Shown: positions 7,507 to 16,200, counted from the stretch's first letter. The stretch: 64,000 nt of DNA from Pseudooceanicola nanhaiensis (GCF_020171315.1 NZ_JAIUZP010000008.1:62001-126000); one strand, 5' to 3'. Numbers and translations: made by a program. Notes: generated by a model from the sequence alone, not told the origin.

Positions 7507-8127
7507 ATGACGACGATCACCCTCGCCGCCCGTATGGGCGGCGCCTACCGCATGAAGGCGGGCCAGACCGTCCGGATCGAGAACCCCTATGGCACGCAGG
7601 CGGTGGACGCCTGGGCGCTTGCCGATGACGGGGCCGAGACCGGCGATGGCACGGTGCAATATTCCTCGATGGAGCACACCCGCTCGGTCAATTCCTCGAT
7701 CTACGTCGACAGGGGGCTGGCCGTGATGGGGATGGACCGTCGTCCGCTCTTCACAATGGTGGAGGATACGACGCCCGGCCATCATGATACCCAGCTCTGC
7801 CCCTGCAACGGGCCGCTTTACGCGGACCTCGACCAGCCGGCGGAGCATCGCTCCTGCGCGGGCAACTTCCACGATGCGCTGTCGCAGATCGGCCTCGCGA
7901 TGCCCTTCACGCCCGCCTCGCTGAACCTCTTCATGCGGGTCGCCGTGGGCCCCGAGGGCGAGGTGCTGCGCCAGCTGCCCGAGGCCAAGCCCGGCGATCA
8001 CGTGACCCTGCGCGCGGACCGCGACATCGTGCTGGTGCTCTCCGCCTGCCCGCAGGACGTGACGCCGATCAACGGGCCCGACTGCATCCCGCGCGAGATC
8101 GTCCTGCATTTCAGCGAGGCCGCATGA
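7507..8127 (+). CDS. DUF1989 (urea carboxylase-associated / carboxyguanidine deiminase-like) protein
   Basis: The 206-residue protein has the DUF1989 layout: an N-terminal MKAGQTVRIENPYGTQAVDAWAL, then the cysteine-rich HDTQLCPCNGPLYADL and HRSCAGNFHDAL in the middle, and DVLxINGPDC-like sequence near the end (DVTPINGPDC). Proteins of this family accompany urea carboxylase, and two of them form carboxyguanidine deiminase in guanidine-degrading bacteria. Here only one copy is present and no carboxylase gene is visible. It begins 7 bases after the VOC gene and overlaps the ureohydrolase gene by 4 bases, tying it closely to that enzyme. A guanidino or amidino substrate is the most economical reading, but this is inferred. 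Confidence 0.85.
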   Translation: MTTITLAARMGGAYRMKAGQTVRIENPYGTQAVDAWALADDGAETGDGTVQYSSMEHTRSVNSSIYVDRGLAVMGMDRRPLFTMVEDTTPGHHDTQLCPCNGPLYADLDQPAEHRSCAGNFHDALSQIGLAMPFTPASLNLFMRVAVGPEGEVLRQLPEAKPGDHVTLRADRDIVLVLSACPQDVTPINGPDCIPREIVLHFSEAA

Positions 8128-9074
8128 CCACCGCCCCCACGGACAGCCTGAACGTCCCCCGCTTCGTCGGCGTGCCGACCTTCATGCGCCTGCCGCTGCG
8201 CGAGGCGGCCACCGGCCTCGACGCCGCGATCCTCGGCCTGCCCTCGGACAGCGGCGCGCCCTTCCGCACCGGCGCACGCATGGGGCCGAACGCGGTGCGG
8301 CAGGCCTCGATCATGCTGCGCCCGTTCAACCCCTATCGCGGGAATATCGACGTCTTCGACGTGCTGAAGATCGCCGACGTGGGCGATGCGCCGGTCGTGC
8401 CCGGCTACGAGATGGAAACCCTCGACTGGCTGGAGCAGAGCGTGACCCGCGTGGTCGAGGCCGGGGCCGTGCCCTGCTGTATCGGCGGCGACCATTCCGT
8501 CACGCTGGCCGAGCTGCGCGCGGTGGCGAAAAAGCACGGGCCGCTGGCGCTTGTGCATTTCGACAGCCACACCGACACTTGGGACAAGTATTTCGCCGAC
8601 AAGAAGTACTCCGCCGGGACGCCCTTCCTGCGCGCGGTCGAGGAAGGCATCGTCGATCCGCACCGCTCGATCCAGCTGGGCATGCGCGGCTCGCTCTTCC
8701 GCGACCGGGACATCACCCAGTCGCTGGAGCTCGGCTACGAGGTGATGACCACCGACGACATCTTTGCCGCCGGGCTGGAGGCCACCGCCGCGCGGATCTC
8801 CGAACGGGTGAACGGCGCGCCGGTCTTCCTGACCTTCGACATGGATTTCGTCGATCCCTCCGCCGCGCCCGCCGTCGAGACGCCCGAAGCGGGCGGCCCG
8901 ACGGCCCGCGAGACGCTGGCGCTGCTGCGCGCGATCAAGGGCCTCGACATCCGGGGCTGCGACGTCGTCGAGATCACGCCGACCTACGATGGGCCGGGGC
9001 AGATCACCTCGCTCCTCGGCGCGACGGTCATGGCCGAGATCCTCGCCATGATCGCCGAGGCCAAACTGGGCTGA
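8124..9074 (+). CDS. Agmatinase/arginase-family ureohydrolase with altered active-site histidine
   Basis: The 316-residue enzyme belongs to the ureohydrolase superfamily, which hydrolyses guanidino groups to urea plus an amine at a binuclear manganese centre. All six metal ligands are present: H124 (GGDHSV), D147, H149 and D151 (FDSHTD), and D239 and D241 (FDMDFVDP). The segment that normally reads HGTxF, containing the active-site histidine of agmatinases, reads SAGTPF, with alanine at position 164. That may mark a different substrate or mechanism. It is the last gene of the operon, overlapping the DUF1989 gene by 4 bases. Relatives include agmatinase, guanidinobutyrase, guanidinopropionase and guanidine hydrolase; the sequence alone does not choose among them. 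Confidence 0.88.
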   Translation: MTTAPTDSLNVPRFVGVPTFMRLPLREAATGLDAAILGLPSDSGAPFRTGARMGPNAVRQASIMLRPFNPYRGNIDVFDVLKIADVGDAPVVPGYEMETLDWLEQSVTRVVEAGAVPCCIGGDHSVTLAELRAVAKKHGPLALVHFDSHTDTWDKYFADKKYSAGTPFLRAVEEGIVDPHRSIQLGMRGSLFRDRDITQSLELGYEVMTTDDIFAAGLEATAARISERVNGAPVFLTFDMDFVDPSAAPAVETPEAGGPTARETLALLRAIKGLDIRGCDVVEITPTYDGPGQITSLLGATVMAEILAMIAEAKLG

Positions 9075-9208
9075 GCCCGCGCGGCCCCGGGACTCCGGGC
9101 CAGAAGACACCCAAGACCCGCGCCCGGCCTCGCCCCGGCGCGGGTCCCTCTCACTGATACGTGACGTCGCCCCTAGCCATATGCCGCGCTGCGGCGTAAA
9201 AATAGGTC

Positions 9209-9838
9209 ATGTGTCCTGCCCCAGTTCCGATTCCCACCGAATACAAGCGCCCCCACACCCCGCTGGAGGATGTGCAGGGCTTTGCCATCGGCCTGCTGAC
9301 CGCCTCGGTCGGGCTGGTGATCCTCTCGTCGCTGGGGTTCATCACCGGGCAGACGGCGGGGCTGGCGCTGATCATCTCCTACCTGACGGGATGGTCCTTC
9401 GGCGTGGTCTTCTTTGCCGTGAACCTGCCGTTCTATGCCTTCGCGTGGAAGCGGCTGGGGGCGGAGTTCACGCTGAAGAGCTTCTTCTGCGTCACAGCCC
9501 TCTCCGTCATGGTCGAATGGCTGCCGCGGGGCATGCAGTTCGAGTACCTCAACCCGATCCTCGGCACGACGATCTTCGGCGTGCTCACCGGCTTCGGCCT
9601 TCTGGGCGTGTTCCGGCACAAGGGCTCCCTCGGCGGGCTCGGGGTGATCGCGCTGATGATCCAGGACCGGACCGGCTTCCGCGCGGGCTATGTACAGCTG
9701 ATCATCGACGCGGTGCTCTTCAGCGCCGCCTTCTTCCTTTTCGAGACGCGGGTCGTGCTCTATTCCCTCTACGGGGCGTTGATCCTGAATGGCGTCATCG
9801 CCTTCAATCACCGCCGCGATCGGTATATCGCAGATTGA
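9209..9838 (+). CDS. YitT-family integral membrane protein (first tandem copy)
   Basis: The 209-residue protein has about five to six hydrophobic segments and matches the YitT membrane domain, with the characteristic GFITGQTAGLALIISYLTGWSFGVVFFAVNLPFY. The cytoplasmic DUF2179 domain found in longer YitT proteins is absent. It lies in the inner membrane; function is not established for the family. The start follows a 134-base gap after the ureohydrolase, so it is probably not part of that operon. An obvious paralogue begins 8 bases after its stop, sharing HxPLEDxQG near the N-terminus and the FRAGxxQLxxD segment. Confidence 0.85.
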   Translation: MCPAPVPIPTEYKRPHTPLEDVQGFAIGLLTASVGLVILSSLGFITGQTAGLALIISYLTGWSFGVVFFAVNLPFYAFAWKRLGAEFTLKSFFCVTALSVMVEWLPRGMQFEYLNPILGTTIFGVLTGFGLLGVFRHKGSLGGLGVIALMIQDRTGFRAGYVQLIIDAVLFSAAFFLFETRVVLYSLYGALILNGVIAFNHRRDRYIAD

Positions 9839-9845
9839 GGCAGAG

Positions 9846-10475
9846 ATGAGCGAGACGACGGAGAAGACCGCCAAGAAAGCCAGCGGCAAACATGGCCCGC
9901 TGGAGGACGCGCAGGGCATTTTCTACGGCACCGTGATGGCGGCCTTCGGGATCGTCATGCTGACCCACATGGGGCTGGTGACCGGCCAGACCGCGGGCCT
10001 CGCCGTGCTGCTGAGCTACGTGACGGGCCTCTCCTTCGGCACGGTCTTCTTCCTCGTGAACCTGCCGTTCTACTGGCTGGCCTTCCGCCGGATGGGCGTG
10101 CCCTTCACGCTGAAAACCTTCCTCTCGGTCGGTCTGCTCTCGCTCTTCGCGCAGCTGCTGCCCAAGGTCGTGAGCTTCGACATGCTGCACCCCGCCGTGG
10201 GGGCGGTGATCTTCGGGCTGATCACCGGATCGGCGCTGCTGGCGCTCTTCCGGCACGGGGCCTCGCTGGGGGGCGTCGGCGTGCTGGCACTCTACCTGCA
10301 GGAAAAGACCGGCTTCCGGGCCGGGCTGACGCAGCTGCTCTTCGACCTCTGCGTCTTCACCTTCGCGCTCTTCGTGCTCGACCTGCCGTCGGTGCTCTAC
10401 TCGCTGCTCGGGGCGGTGGTGATCAACTTCGTGATCGCGGTGAACCATCGGAAAGATTGGTACGTGGCGACCTGA
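9846..10475 (+). CDS. YitT-family integral membrane protein (second tandem copy)
   Basis: This 209-residue paralogue of the preceding gene has the same number of residues and the same hydrophobic pattern, with LVTGQTAGLAVLLSYVTGLSFGTVFFLVNLPFYW and KTGFRAGLTQLLFDLCVF. It begins at the ATG at 9846 preceded by GAGGCAGAG; upstream in-frame codons overlap the first gene and are ignored. The two copies probably form a heteromeric membrane complex or arose by recent tandem duplication. No substrate can be assigned. Confidence 0.85.
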   Translation: MSETTEKTAKKASGKHGPLEDAQGIFYGTVMAAFGIVMLTHMGLVTGQTAGLAVLLSYVTGLSFGTVFFLVNLPFYWLAFRRMGVPFTLKTFLSVGLLSLFAQLLPKVVSFDMLHPAVGAVIFGLITGSALLALFRHGASLGGVGVLALYLQEKTGFRAGLTQLLFDLCVFTFALFVLDLPSVLYSLLGAVVINFVIAVNHRKDWYVAT

Positions 10476-10500
10476 GCGAGCGATGCGCTTGAGGAGAGCG

Positions 10501-10556
10501 CCGGGGGCTGTCTGCCCCCGGACCCCCGAGGATATTTTTGAACAGTGGATGAGGGG
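10501..10556. repeat. Intergenic repeat with CAGACA hairpin, copy A
   Basis: Read on the minus strand this element has ATCCACTGTTC, then ATATCCTCGGGGG, then GGGGGCAGACAGCCCCC, which folds as a GC-rich hairpin with loop AGACA. The same constant blocks recur at 63825-63895 and, in part, at 63921-63987. It lies between convergent genes and may act as a terminator for one or both. Confidence 0.7.
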
Positions 10557-10591
10557 CGGCCGCGCCCCTCTTCTCTTTGGGGGTCAGAGCC

Positions 10592-11464
10592 TTAACCAAC
10601 GTCGTTCAGGCGCTTGATCAGGCTGGACGTGTCCCAGCGGCCGCCGCCGAGCTTCTGGACGTCCTTGTAGAACTGGTCCACCAGCGCGGTGACGGGCAGC
10701 GAGGCGCCGATCTCGTCCGAGGTGTCGAGGCAGATGCCGAGGTCCTTGCGCATCCAGTTGACCGCGAAGCCGTGCTCGAACTCGTCCGCCAGCATGGTCT
10801 GGTAGCGGTTCACCATCTGCCACGAGCCTGCGGCGCCCTGGCTGATCACCTCCACCACGGCGGCGCCGTCGAGACCGGCCTTCTGGGCGAAGTGGAGCGA
10901 TTCCGAGAGACCCTGCACGAGGCCCGCGATGGCGATCTGGTTGCACATCTTGCACATCTGGCCCGCGCCGCTTTCGCCGAGGCGGCGGCAGATCTTGGCG
11001 TAGGCCGCGATCACCGGCTCGGCCGCGTCGTAGTGGTCCTGATCGCCGCCGCACATGACGGAGAGCACACCGTTCTCGGCCCCCGCCTGGCCGCCGGAGA
11101 TCGGCGCGTCGACGAAGCCGAAGCCGGCCTCCTTGGCGATCCCGTAGAGCTCGGCCGTGACCTTGGCCGAGACGGTGGTGTGATCGACCAGAATCGCGCC
11201 GGGCGCCATGCCGGCGAAGGCCCCCTCGGGACCGGCGCAGACGGCGCGCAGATCATCGTCGTTGCCGACACAGGTCATCACGAAATCGGCACCCTTGGCG
11301 GCCTCGGCCGGGGTCGTGGCGAAGGCCCCGCCGTGCTGTGCCACCCAGGCTTCGGCCTTGGCGGTCGTGCGATTGTAGACCGTGACGTCGTGCCCCTTGG
11401 CGGCCAGATGGCCCGCCATCGGATACCCCATCACGCCCAAGCCCAGAAATGCGATCTTTGCCAT
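10592..11464 (-). CDS. Beta-hydroxyacid dehydrogenase (3-hydroxyisobutyrate / 2-hydroxy-3-oxopropionate reductase family)
   Basis: The 290-residue enzyme shows the N-terminal NAD(P)-binding motif GLGVMGYPMAGHL, the substrate motif DAPISGGQAGAENG, and the catalytic lysine in GAGQMCKMCNQ. These identify the 3-hydroxyisobutyrate dehydrogenase/tartronate semialdehyde reductase family of cytosolic enzymes. The start at 11464 gives a normal N-terminus; a much longer open frame continuing upstream is antisense to the penicillin acylase gene and is not coding. It stands alone between two plus-strand genes. The exact substrate is uncertain: valine catabolism, glyoxylate metabolism or gamma-hydroxybutyrate-type substrates are possible. 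Confidence 0.88.
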   Translation of the reverse strand: MAKIAFLGLGVMGYPMAGHLAAKGHDVTVYNRTTAKAEAWVAQHGGAFATTPAEAAKGADFVMTCVGNDDDLRAVCAGPEGAFAGMAPGAILVDHTTVSAKVTAELYGIAKEAGFGFVDAPISGGQAGAENGVLSVMCGGDQDHYDAAEPVIAAYAKICRRLGESGAGQMCKMCNQIAIAGLVQGLSESLHFAQKAGLDGAAVVEVISQGAAGSWQMVNRYQTMLADEFEHGFAVNWMRKDLGICLDTSDEIGASLPVTALVDQFYKDVQKLGGGRWDTSSLIKRLNDVG

Positions 11465-11518
11465 GGTCTTTCCCCTTGCATTCAACTGTCCTAAGAGTTC
11501 TGGAGACCGCGAACAGGA

Positions 11519-14026
11519 ATGGCAAGCCGGGAGGCCGTAGAATTGGGGATCGTCTTTCGCTGGCTGCTGAGGATCGCAACAGCTTTGGTCGCCCTCGTGG
11601 CCCTCGGGGCTGTGGTGGTATACTTCCTCGCGGCACGCTCTCTGCCCGAATACGACAAGACGCTGGTGGTGCCGGGCATCACCGCGGAGGTCGAGATCGT
11701 GCGCGACCACGCCAACGTGCCGCATATCTTCGGCAAGACCGACGCGGACGTCTATTATGCGCTCGGCTATGCCCATGCGCAGGACCGTCTGTGGCAGATG
11801 ATCACCATGCGCCGCACGGTGCAGGGCCGGCTGAGCGAGATCTTTGGCCGTCGCACCCTCCGCATCGACCAGCTGATGCGGCGCTACGATTTCTACACGC
11901 TGGCGCGCGAGGCCTACCAGTACCAGGACGATGACACCAAGGCCGCGCTCAGGGCCTATTCGGCGGGCGTAAACGCGCGGCTGCAGGAGGTGAACGAGGA
12001 GTCGCTGGGACGCGGCGCGCCCGAGATGTTCCTCTTCGACGTGGCCGTGGCACCCTGGACCCCGGCGGACAGCCTCGCGATGATCAAGCTGATGGCGGTG
12101 CAGCTCTCGGGCCAGATGGCGGACGAGGTAAAGCGGGCCCGCGTGTCGCTGGCCCTGCCCGATCCCGACCGCATCAAGGACATCATGCCGGATGATCCCG
12201 GCTCGGGCCTGACCGCCCTGCCCGAATATGCCGCGCTCGCGCCCGGCTTGCCCGCCACGCTGGATTATGCCACCGACGATCCCGTGCCGCTCTTCCCGGA
12301 CGAGCCGCTCTCGCCCTTCCCGAGCGAGGACCTCGCCGGGGCGTCCAATGCCTTTGCCGCGGCGCCCTCGCGCTCGGCCAGCGGCGGGACGCTGCTGGCG
12401 AATGACCCGCACCTCGGCTTCACCGCGCCGACGATCTGGTACCTCGCCCGGCTGGAGCTGCAATCGGGCGGCGTCATCGGCGCCACGATCCCCGGCATGC
12501 CGCCGATCCTGATCGGGCGCTCGGCCAAGCTGGGCTGGGGGCTGACCTCCTCCTACCTCGATGATCAGGACCTGCACATCGAGGAGATCAACCCGCAGAA
12601 CCCCGACCAGTACCGCACCCCGGACGGATGGAAGGACTTCCGCACCCGGCGCACCATCGTCAACGTGAAGGACGACACCGCCGTCACCATGACGCTGGCC
12701 TGGACGGACAACGGGCCGGTGATGCCCTCGTCGCTCTACTCCCTCGGCGAGGTGACTCCGCCGGGCCACGTGATGTCGCTGAACTGGACCGCGCTTTCCG
12801 CCGAGGACCGCTCGATGACCGCGGCACTGAAGCTGATGCAGGCAGGCTCGGTCCAGGAAGGGATCGACGCGGGCGAGGATTTCCTCGCGCCCTCGCAGAA
12901 CCTGACGCTGGCCGACAAGGAGACCATCGCGCTCAAGACCATCGGGGCCATGCCGCGCCGGGACGCGGGCAGCGAGGCGCAGGGGCGGATGCCCTCGCGC
13001 GGCTGGGTCGAGGCGAACCGGTGGCAGGGCATGTTGCCCTATTCGGCCAACCCGGCCTTCGTCTCGCCCGCGGGCGGGATCCTCGGCAACACGAACAACA
13101 AGCTGCTGGACCGGCCCTTCCCGCTCCATGTCTCCTACAACTGGGGTGACACCCAGCGGGTGCATCGCTGGGAGCGGCTGATGCAGTCGCGCGAAGTCCA
13201 CACCCGCGACAGCTTCATCGAGGCGCAGCTCGACACCGTCTCCTACACCGCGCGGACCCTGCTGCCGCTGATCGGCCGCGACCTGTGGTTCACCGGCGAA
13301 GCGGCCCCCGACGGCACGCCCGAGCGGCTGCGCCAGCGGGCCCTGACCCTGCTGGCGGACTGGAACGGCGAGATGAACGAGCATATGCCCGAGCCGCTGC
13401 TCTATGCCGCCTGGCTGCGGGCGCTGCAGACCCGGCTGATCCAGGATGACCTCGGCCCGCTGGCGGATGAGTTCACCCATGTCGATCCGATCTTCATCGA
13501 GCGGGTCTATCGCAACATCGACGGGGCCGCGGAATGGTGCGACGTGCGCCAGTCCGCCCCCACCGAGACCTGCACCGAGATGGCGCGCCTCGCGCTCGAC
13601 GATGCGCTCGTCTGGATCAGCGACAATTTCGGCACCGCGCTGGAGAGCCTCCGCTGGGGCGATGTCCACCAGGCGACCCACGACCACCAGACCCTGAAGG
13701 ACGTGCCGGTGCTGCGCTACTTCGTGAACATCCGCCAGAGCACCTCGGGCGGGGACAACACGCTGATGCGCGGGATGACCAAGGGCTACGGGCCCGATCC
13801 CTTCCTGAACGTCCATGGCGCGGGCTATCGCGGGGTCTACGACTTCGCGGACCCGGACAGCTCGGTCTTCATCCTGTCGACGGGGCAATCGGGGCATTTC
13901 CTATCGCGCTACTATGACGACATGGCGCAGCTGTGGCGGCGGGGGGAGTATATCCCGATGTCGCTGGATGCGAATCTGGCGCGGGCGGCAGCCGTGGGCG
14001 TGACGAAGCTGGAGCCGGCGGAGTAA
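11519..14026 (+). CDS. Penicillin acylase family (Ntn-hydrolase) protein
   Basis: The product of up to 835 residues is made as a precursor that self-cleaves into two chains. An N-terminal hydrophobic stretch (about residues 14-42) would act as signal or anchor for export to the periplasm. The alpha-chain region has FGKTDADVYYALGYAHAQDRLWQM. The autocatalytic site is GASNAFAAAP, with the nucleophilic serine at about residue 276 becoming the new N-terminus, followed by GGTLLANDPHLGF. Family members cleave amides of penicillins, cephalosporins or acyl-homoserine lactones. The ATG at 11519 has its purine-rich element almost touching it; a TTG at 11543 preceded by GGGAGG at good spacing is an alternative start. 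Substrate is unknown; quorum-signal acylase activity is one possibility. Confidence 0.88.
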   Translation: MASREAVELGIVFRWLLRIATALVALVALGAVVVYFLAARSLPEYDKTLVVPGITAEVEIVRDHANVPHIFGKTDADVYYALGYAHAQDRLWQMITMRRTVQGRLSEIFGRRTLRIDQLMRRYDFYTLAREAYQYQDDDTKAALRAYSAGVNARLQEVNEESLGRGAPEMFLFDVAVAPWTPADSLAMIKLMAVQLSGQMADEVKRARVSLALPDPDRIKDIMPDDPGSGLTALPEYAALAPGLPATLDYATDDPVPLFPDEPLSPFPSEDLAGASNAFAAAPSRSASGGTLLANDPHLGFTAPTIWYLARLELQSGGVIGATIPGMPPILIGRSAKLGWGLTSSYLDDQDLHIEEINPQNPDQYRTPDGWKDFRTRRTIVNVKDDTAVTMTLAWTDNGPVMPSSLYSLGEVTPPGHVMSLNWTALSAEDRSMTAALKLMQAGSVQEGIDAGEDFLAPSQNLTLADKETIALKTIGAMPRRDAGSEAQGRMPSRGWVEANRWQGMLPYSANPAFVSPAGGILGNTNNKLLDRPFPLHVSYNWGDTQRVHRWERLMQSREVHTRDSFIEAQLDTVSYTARTLLPLIGRDLWFTGEAAPDGTPERLRQRALTLLADWNGEMNEHMPEPLLYAAWLRALQTRLIQDDLGPLADEFTHVDPIFIERVYRNIDGAAEWCDVRQSAPTETCTEMARLALDDALVWISDNFGTALESLRWGDVHQATHDHQTLKDVPVLRYFVNIRQSTSGGDNTLMRGMTKGYGPDPFLNVHGAGYRGVYDFADPDSSVFILSTGQSGHFLSRYYDDMAQLWRRGEYIPMSLDANLARAAAVGVTKLEPAE

Positions 14027-14135
14027 GGGCGGGCTGATACTGCGCGGCCTGCACAGTGGATACTGGCAACGGGCGTCGCTCCGAGGTGCACCTCCGGCTG
14101 AGACTTGGAACTGCTCCGGCCTACCGGCTCTCGAC

Positions 14136-14189
14136 AAGGGCAGCGCCGTCCCGCGGGGTGGCGCATAAGCGCCGCCCCAGGGGGGCGGG
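14136..14189. repeat. 54-bp dispersed GC-rich repeat, copy 1
   Basis: All 54 bases match 28772-28825 exactly. It contains a compact imperfect palindrome (GGGGTGGCGCATAAGCGCCGCCCC), predicted to form a stable stem-loop around GCGCATAAGCGC. It lies in the 348-base gap between the penicillin acylase gene and lipA, which otherwise holds only the lipA terminator. Confidence 0.75.
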
Positions 14190-14327
14190 ACGGTCAGAGG
14201 GCAATGTGATCAGGCGCATAAGGCGGTCAGGCAGCTAGAGACCCCAATAGCGAGACCTAACCCTCCAAACGTCCCACTGTCGGAGCAACCTGTATCGCGA
14301 CGCGCGTCGCCACGAGCCCCCAAACGA

Positions 14328-14356
14328 AAAAGCCCGGCGAAACGGCCGGGCTTTTC
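14328..14356 (-). terminator. Terminator downstream of lipA
   Basis: A stem of AGCCCGGC-type sequence pairs around a short loop (AAAAGCCCGGC ... GGCCGGGCTTTT) and is flanked by A and T runs on both sides. It is 19 bases beyond the lipA stop codon on the minus strand and could work in both directions. Confidence 0.8.
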
Positions 14357-14374
14357 GTCGTTCTGTTCGGTGCC

Positions 14375-15325
14375 TCACGCCCGGCCGAGCGCCTTCATCC
14401 GGTTCTCCCGCAGGCGGGCGAAATCGTCGCCTGCGTGGTAGGACGACCGCGTCAGCGGCGTGGCCGAAACCATCAGGAAGCCCTTGCCCCAGGCGGCCTT
14501 CTCGTAGGCCTGGAACTCCTCAGGCGTCACGAAGCGTTCCACCGCGTGGTGCTTGGGCGTCGGCTGGAGATACTGGCCGATGGTCAGGAAGTCGATCGAG
14601 GCCGCGCGCATGTCGTCCATGACCTGCAGCACCTCGGGGCGCTTCTCGCCAAGGCCCACCATGATCCCCGACTTGGTGAAGATCGTCGGGTCCAGCTCCT
14701 TCACCCGCTGCAGCAGCCGCAGGGAGTGGAAGTAGCGCGCGCCCGGGCGGACCTCGGTGTAGAGGCCCGGCACGGTCTCAAGGTTGTGGTTGAAGACGTC
14801 CGGCTTGGCCGCCACCACGGTTTCGAGCGCCGAGGCATCGCACTTCAGGAAGTCCGGCGTCAGGATCTCGATCGTGGTCGCCGGCGAGCGATGCCGCACG
14901 GCGCGGATCGTCTGGGCGAAATGCTCCGCCCCGCCATCGTCGAGGTCATCGCGGTCCACCGAGGTGATCACCACGTGGTTAAGGCCCAGCTTCTCGACCG
15001 CATGGGCCACGCGGCCCGGCTCGAAGGCATCGAGGCTGTCAGGGCGGCCCGTGGCGATGTTGCAGAAGGTGCAGCCGCGGGTGCAGATGTCGCCCATGAT
15101 CATCATGGTGGCATGGCCCTGCGACCAGCATTCGCCCGCATTGGGACAGCTGGCCTCCTCGCAGACCGTGACCAGCATGTTCTCCCGCATGATGTCGCGG
15201 GTCCGCTTGTAGCCTTCGCTGGTCGGCGCTTTCACGCGGATCCAGTCGGGCTTGCGAGGCTGGGCGTTGTCGGGGCGATGCGCCTTCTCAGGGTGACGCT
15301 GCTCGGGGATCTTGAGATCACGCAC
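14375..15325 (-). CDS. lipA: Lipoyl synthase
   Basis: The 316-residue radical SAM enzyme inserts two sulfur atoms into protein-bound octanoyl groups to make lipoate in the cytosol. Both iron-sulfur clusters are represented: [12 protein letters not shown] for the auxiliary cluster and CTRGCTFC (CxxxCxxC) for the SAM-binding cluster. The late serine ligand lies near RSSYHAGD. The GTG at 15325, giving [20 protein letters not shown], matches the usual N-terminus of alphaproteobacterial LipA; further upstream in-frame codons would add an atypical extension. It is followed by a strong terminator. No lipB neighbours it here. Confidence 0.96.
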   Translation of the reverse strand: MRDLKIPEQRHPEKAHRPDNAQPRKPDWIRVKAPTSEGYKRTRDIMRENMLVTVCEEASCPNAGECWSQGHATMMIMGDICTRGCTFCNIATGRPDSLDAFEPGRVAHAVEKLGLNHVVITSVDRDDLDDGGAEHFAQTIRAVRHRSPATTIEILTPDFLKCDASALETVVAAKPDVFNHNLETVPGLYTEVRPGARYFHSLRLLQRVKELDPTIFTKSGIMVGLGEKRPEVLQVMDDMRAASIDFLTIGQYLQPTPKHHAVERFVTPEEFQAYEKAAWGKGFLMVSATPLTRSSYHAGDDFARLRENRMKALGRA

Positions 15326-15636
15326 GGGTATTTGTCCGTTTCTGGCCGTGTCAAAACTTTGCCCACCATACCGGAACTGACGGCAGAGGCAAAGCGACGC
15401 AGCGCCGCAATGCGCGCGACGCAATGCAGCCCCGACCTGAGCGCAAGGCACGATATGCAGCCGCAGCATCGCACGGCAGGAAACCCTTGCCGATCAGGGC
15501 ACTACGCCCTCAAGTCACGGTAAAAATTCAGGAAACCGCATTTCGCAGGCGCGGCAAAGACCTTGCGGCCAGTTTTGAACGATTTTAAGTTCCGGGCCAT
15601 CCCATCATCCCCAACCATCCAATTGGAGGTTCAGAC

Positions 15637-16179
15637 ATGCAAGCTGGCGCAAAGCTTCCCGAGGTCACGTTCCGCACCCGCGTCCGTGACGAATCCATCG
15701 GCGGCCCGAATCCCTTCCGCTGGGAAGACAAAACCACCGCAGACTACTTCGGTGGCAAGCGCGTGATCCTCTTCTCGCTGCCCGGTGCCTTCACCCCCAC
15801 CTGCTCGACCTACCAGCTGCCCGGCTTCGAGAACAACGCGGCCAAGTTCGCCGAGCTCGGCGTGGACGAGATCTACTGCATGTCGGTCAACGACAGCTTC
15901 GTGATGAACCAGTGGGCCAAGGCCCAGGGCATCGAGAACGTGAAGGTCATCCCCGATGGCTCCGGTGAGTTCACCCGCCGCGTCGGCATGCTGGTCCGCA
16001 AGGACAACCTCGGCTTCGGCCTGCGCTCCTGGCGCTATGCGGCGATCATCAACGACGGTGTCGTCGAGGCTTGGTTCGAAGAGCCCGGCATCTGCGACAA
16101 CCACGGCGAAGACCCCTATGGCGTCTCCTCGCCCGAGAACCTGATGAAGTACCTCGAAGAGGCCAAGGCAGCCGCCTGA
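15637..16179 (+). CDS. Peroxiredoxin (Prx5-type)
   Basis: The 180-residue thiol peroxidase reduces hydrogen and alkyl peroxides. The peroxidatic cysteine is C56 in PGAFTPTCS, the signature of the Prx5/AhpE-like redoxin group. Length and the C-terminal ENLMKYLEEA are typical of the short alphaproteobacterial form without a fused glutaredoxin domain. The ribosome binding site TTGGAGG lies 12 bases before the ATG at 15637. It is monocistronic, with a terminator directly downstream. oxyR lies 1.1 kb further on, but the genes are not adjacent. Confidence 0.93.
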   Translation: MQAGAKLPEVTFRTRVRDESIGGPNPFRWEDKTTADYFGGKRVILFSLPGAFTPTCSTYQLPGFENNAAKFAELGVDEIYCMSVNDSFVMNQWAKAQGIENVKVIPDGSGEFTRRVGMLVRKDNLGFGLRSWRYAAIINDGVVEAWFEEPGICDNHGEDPYGVSSPENLMKYLEEAKAAA

Positions 16180-16200
16180 GCCCTGCGCTGAGACCTTCAG

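Noticed and set aside
10592-13897. Very long open frame (about 1100 codons) on the minus strand
   Set aside because: Only its last 290 codons encode a recognisable protein, the beta-hydroxyacid dehydrogenase. The rest is antisense to the well-supported penicillin acylase gene and reflects high GC content.
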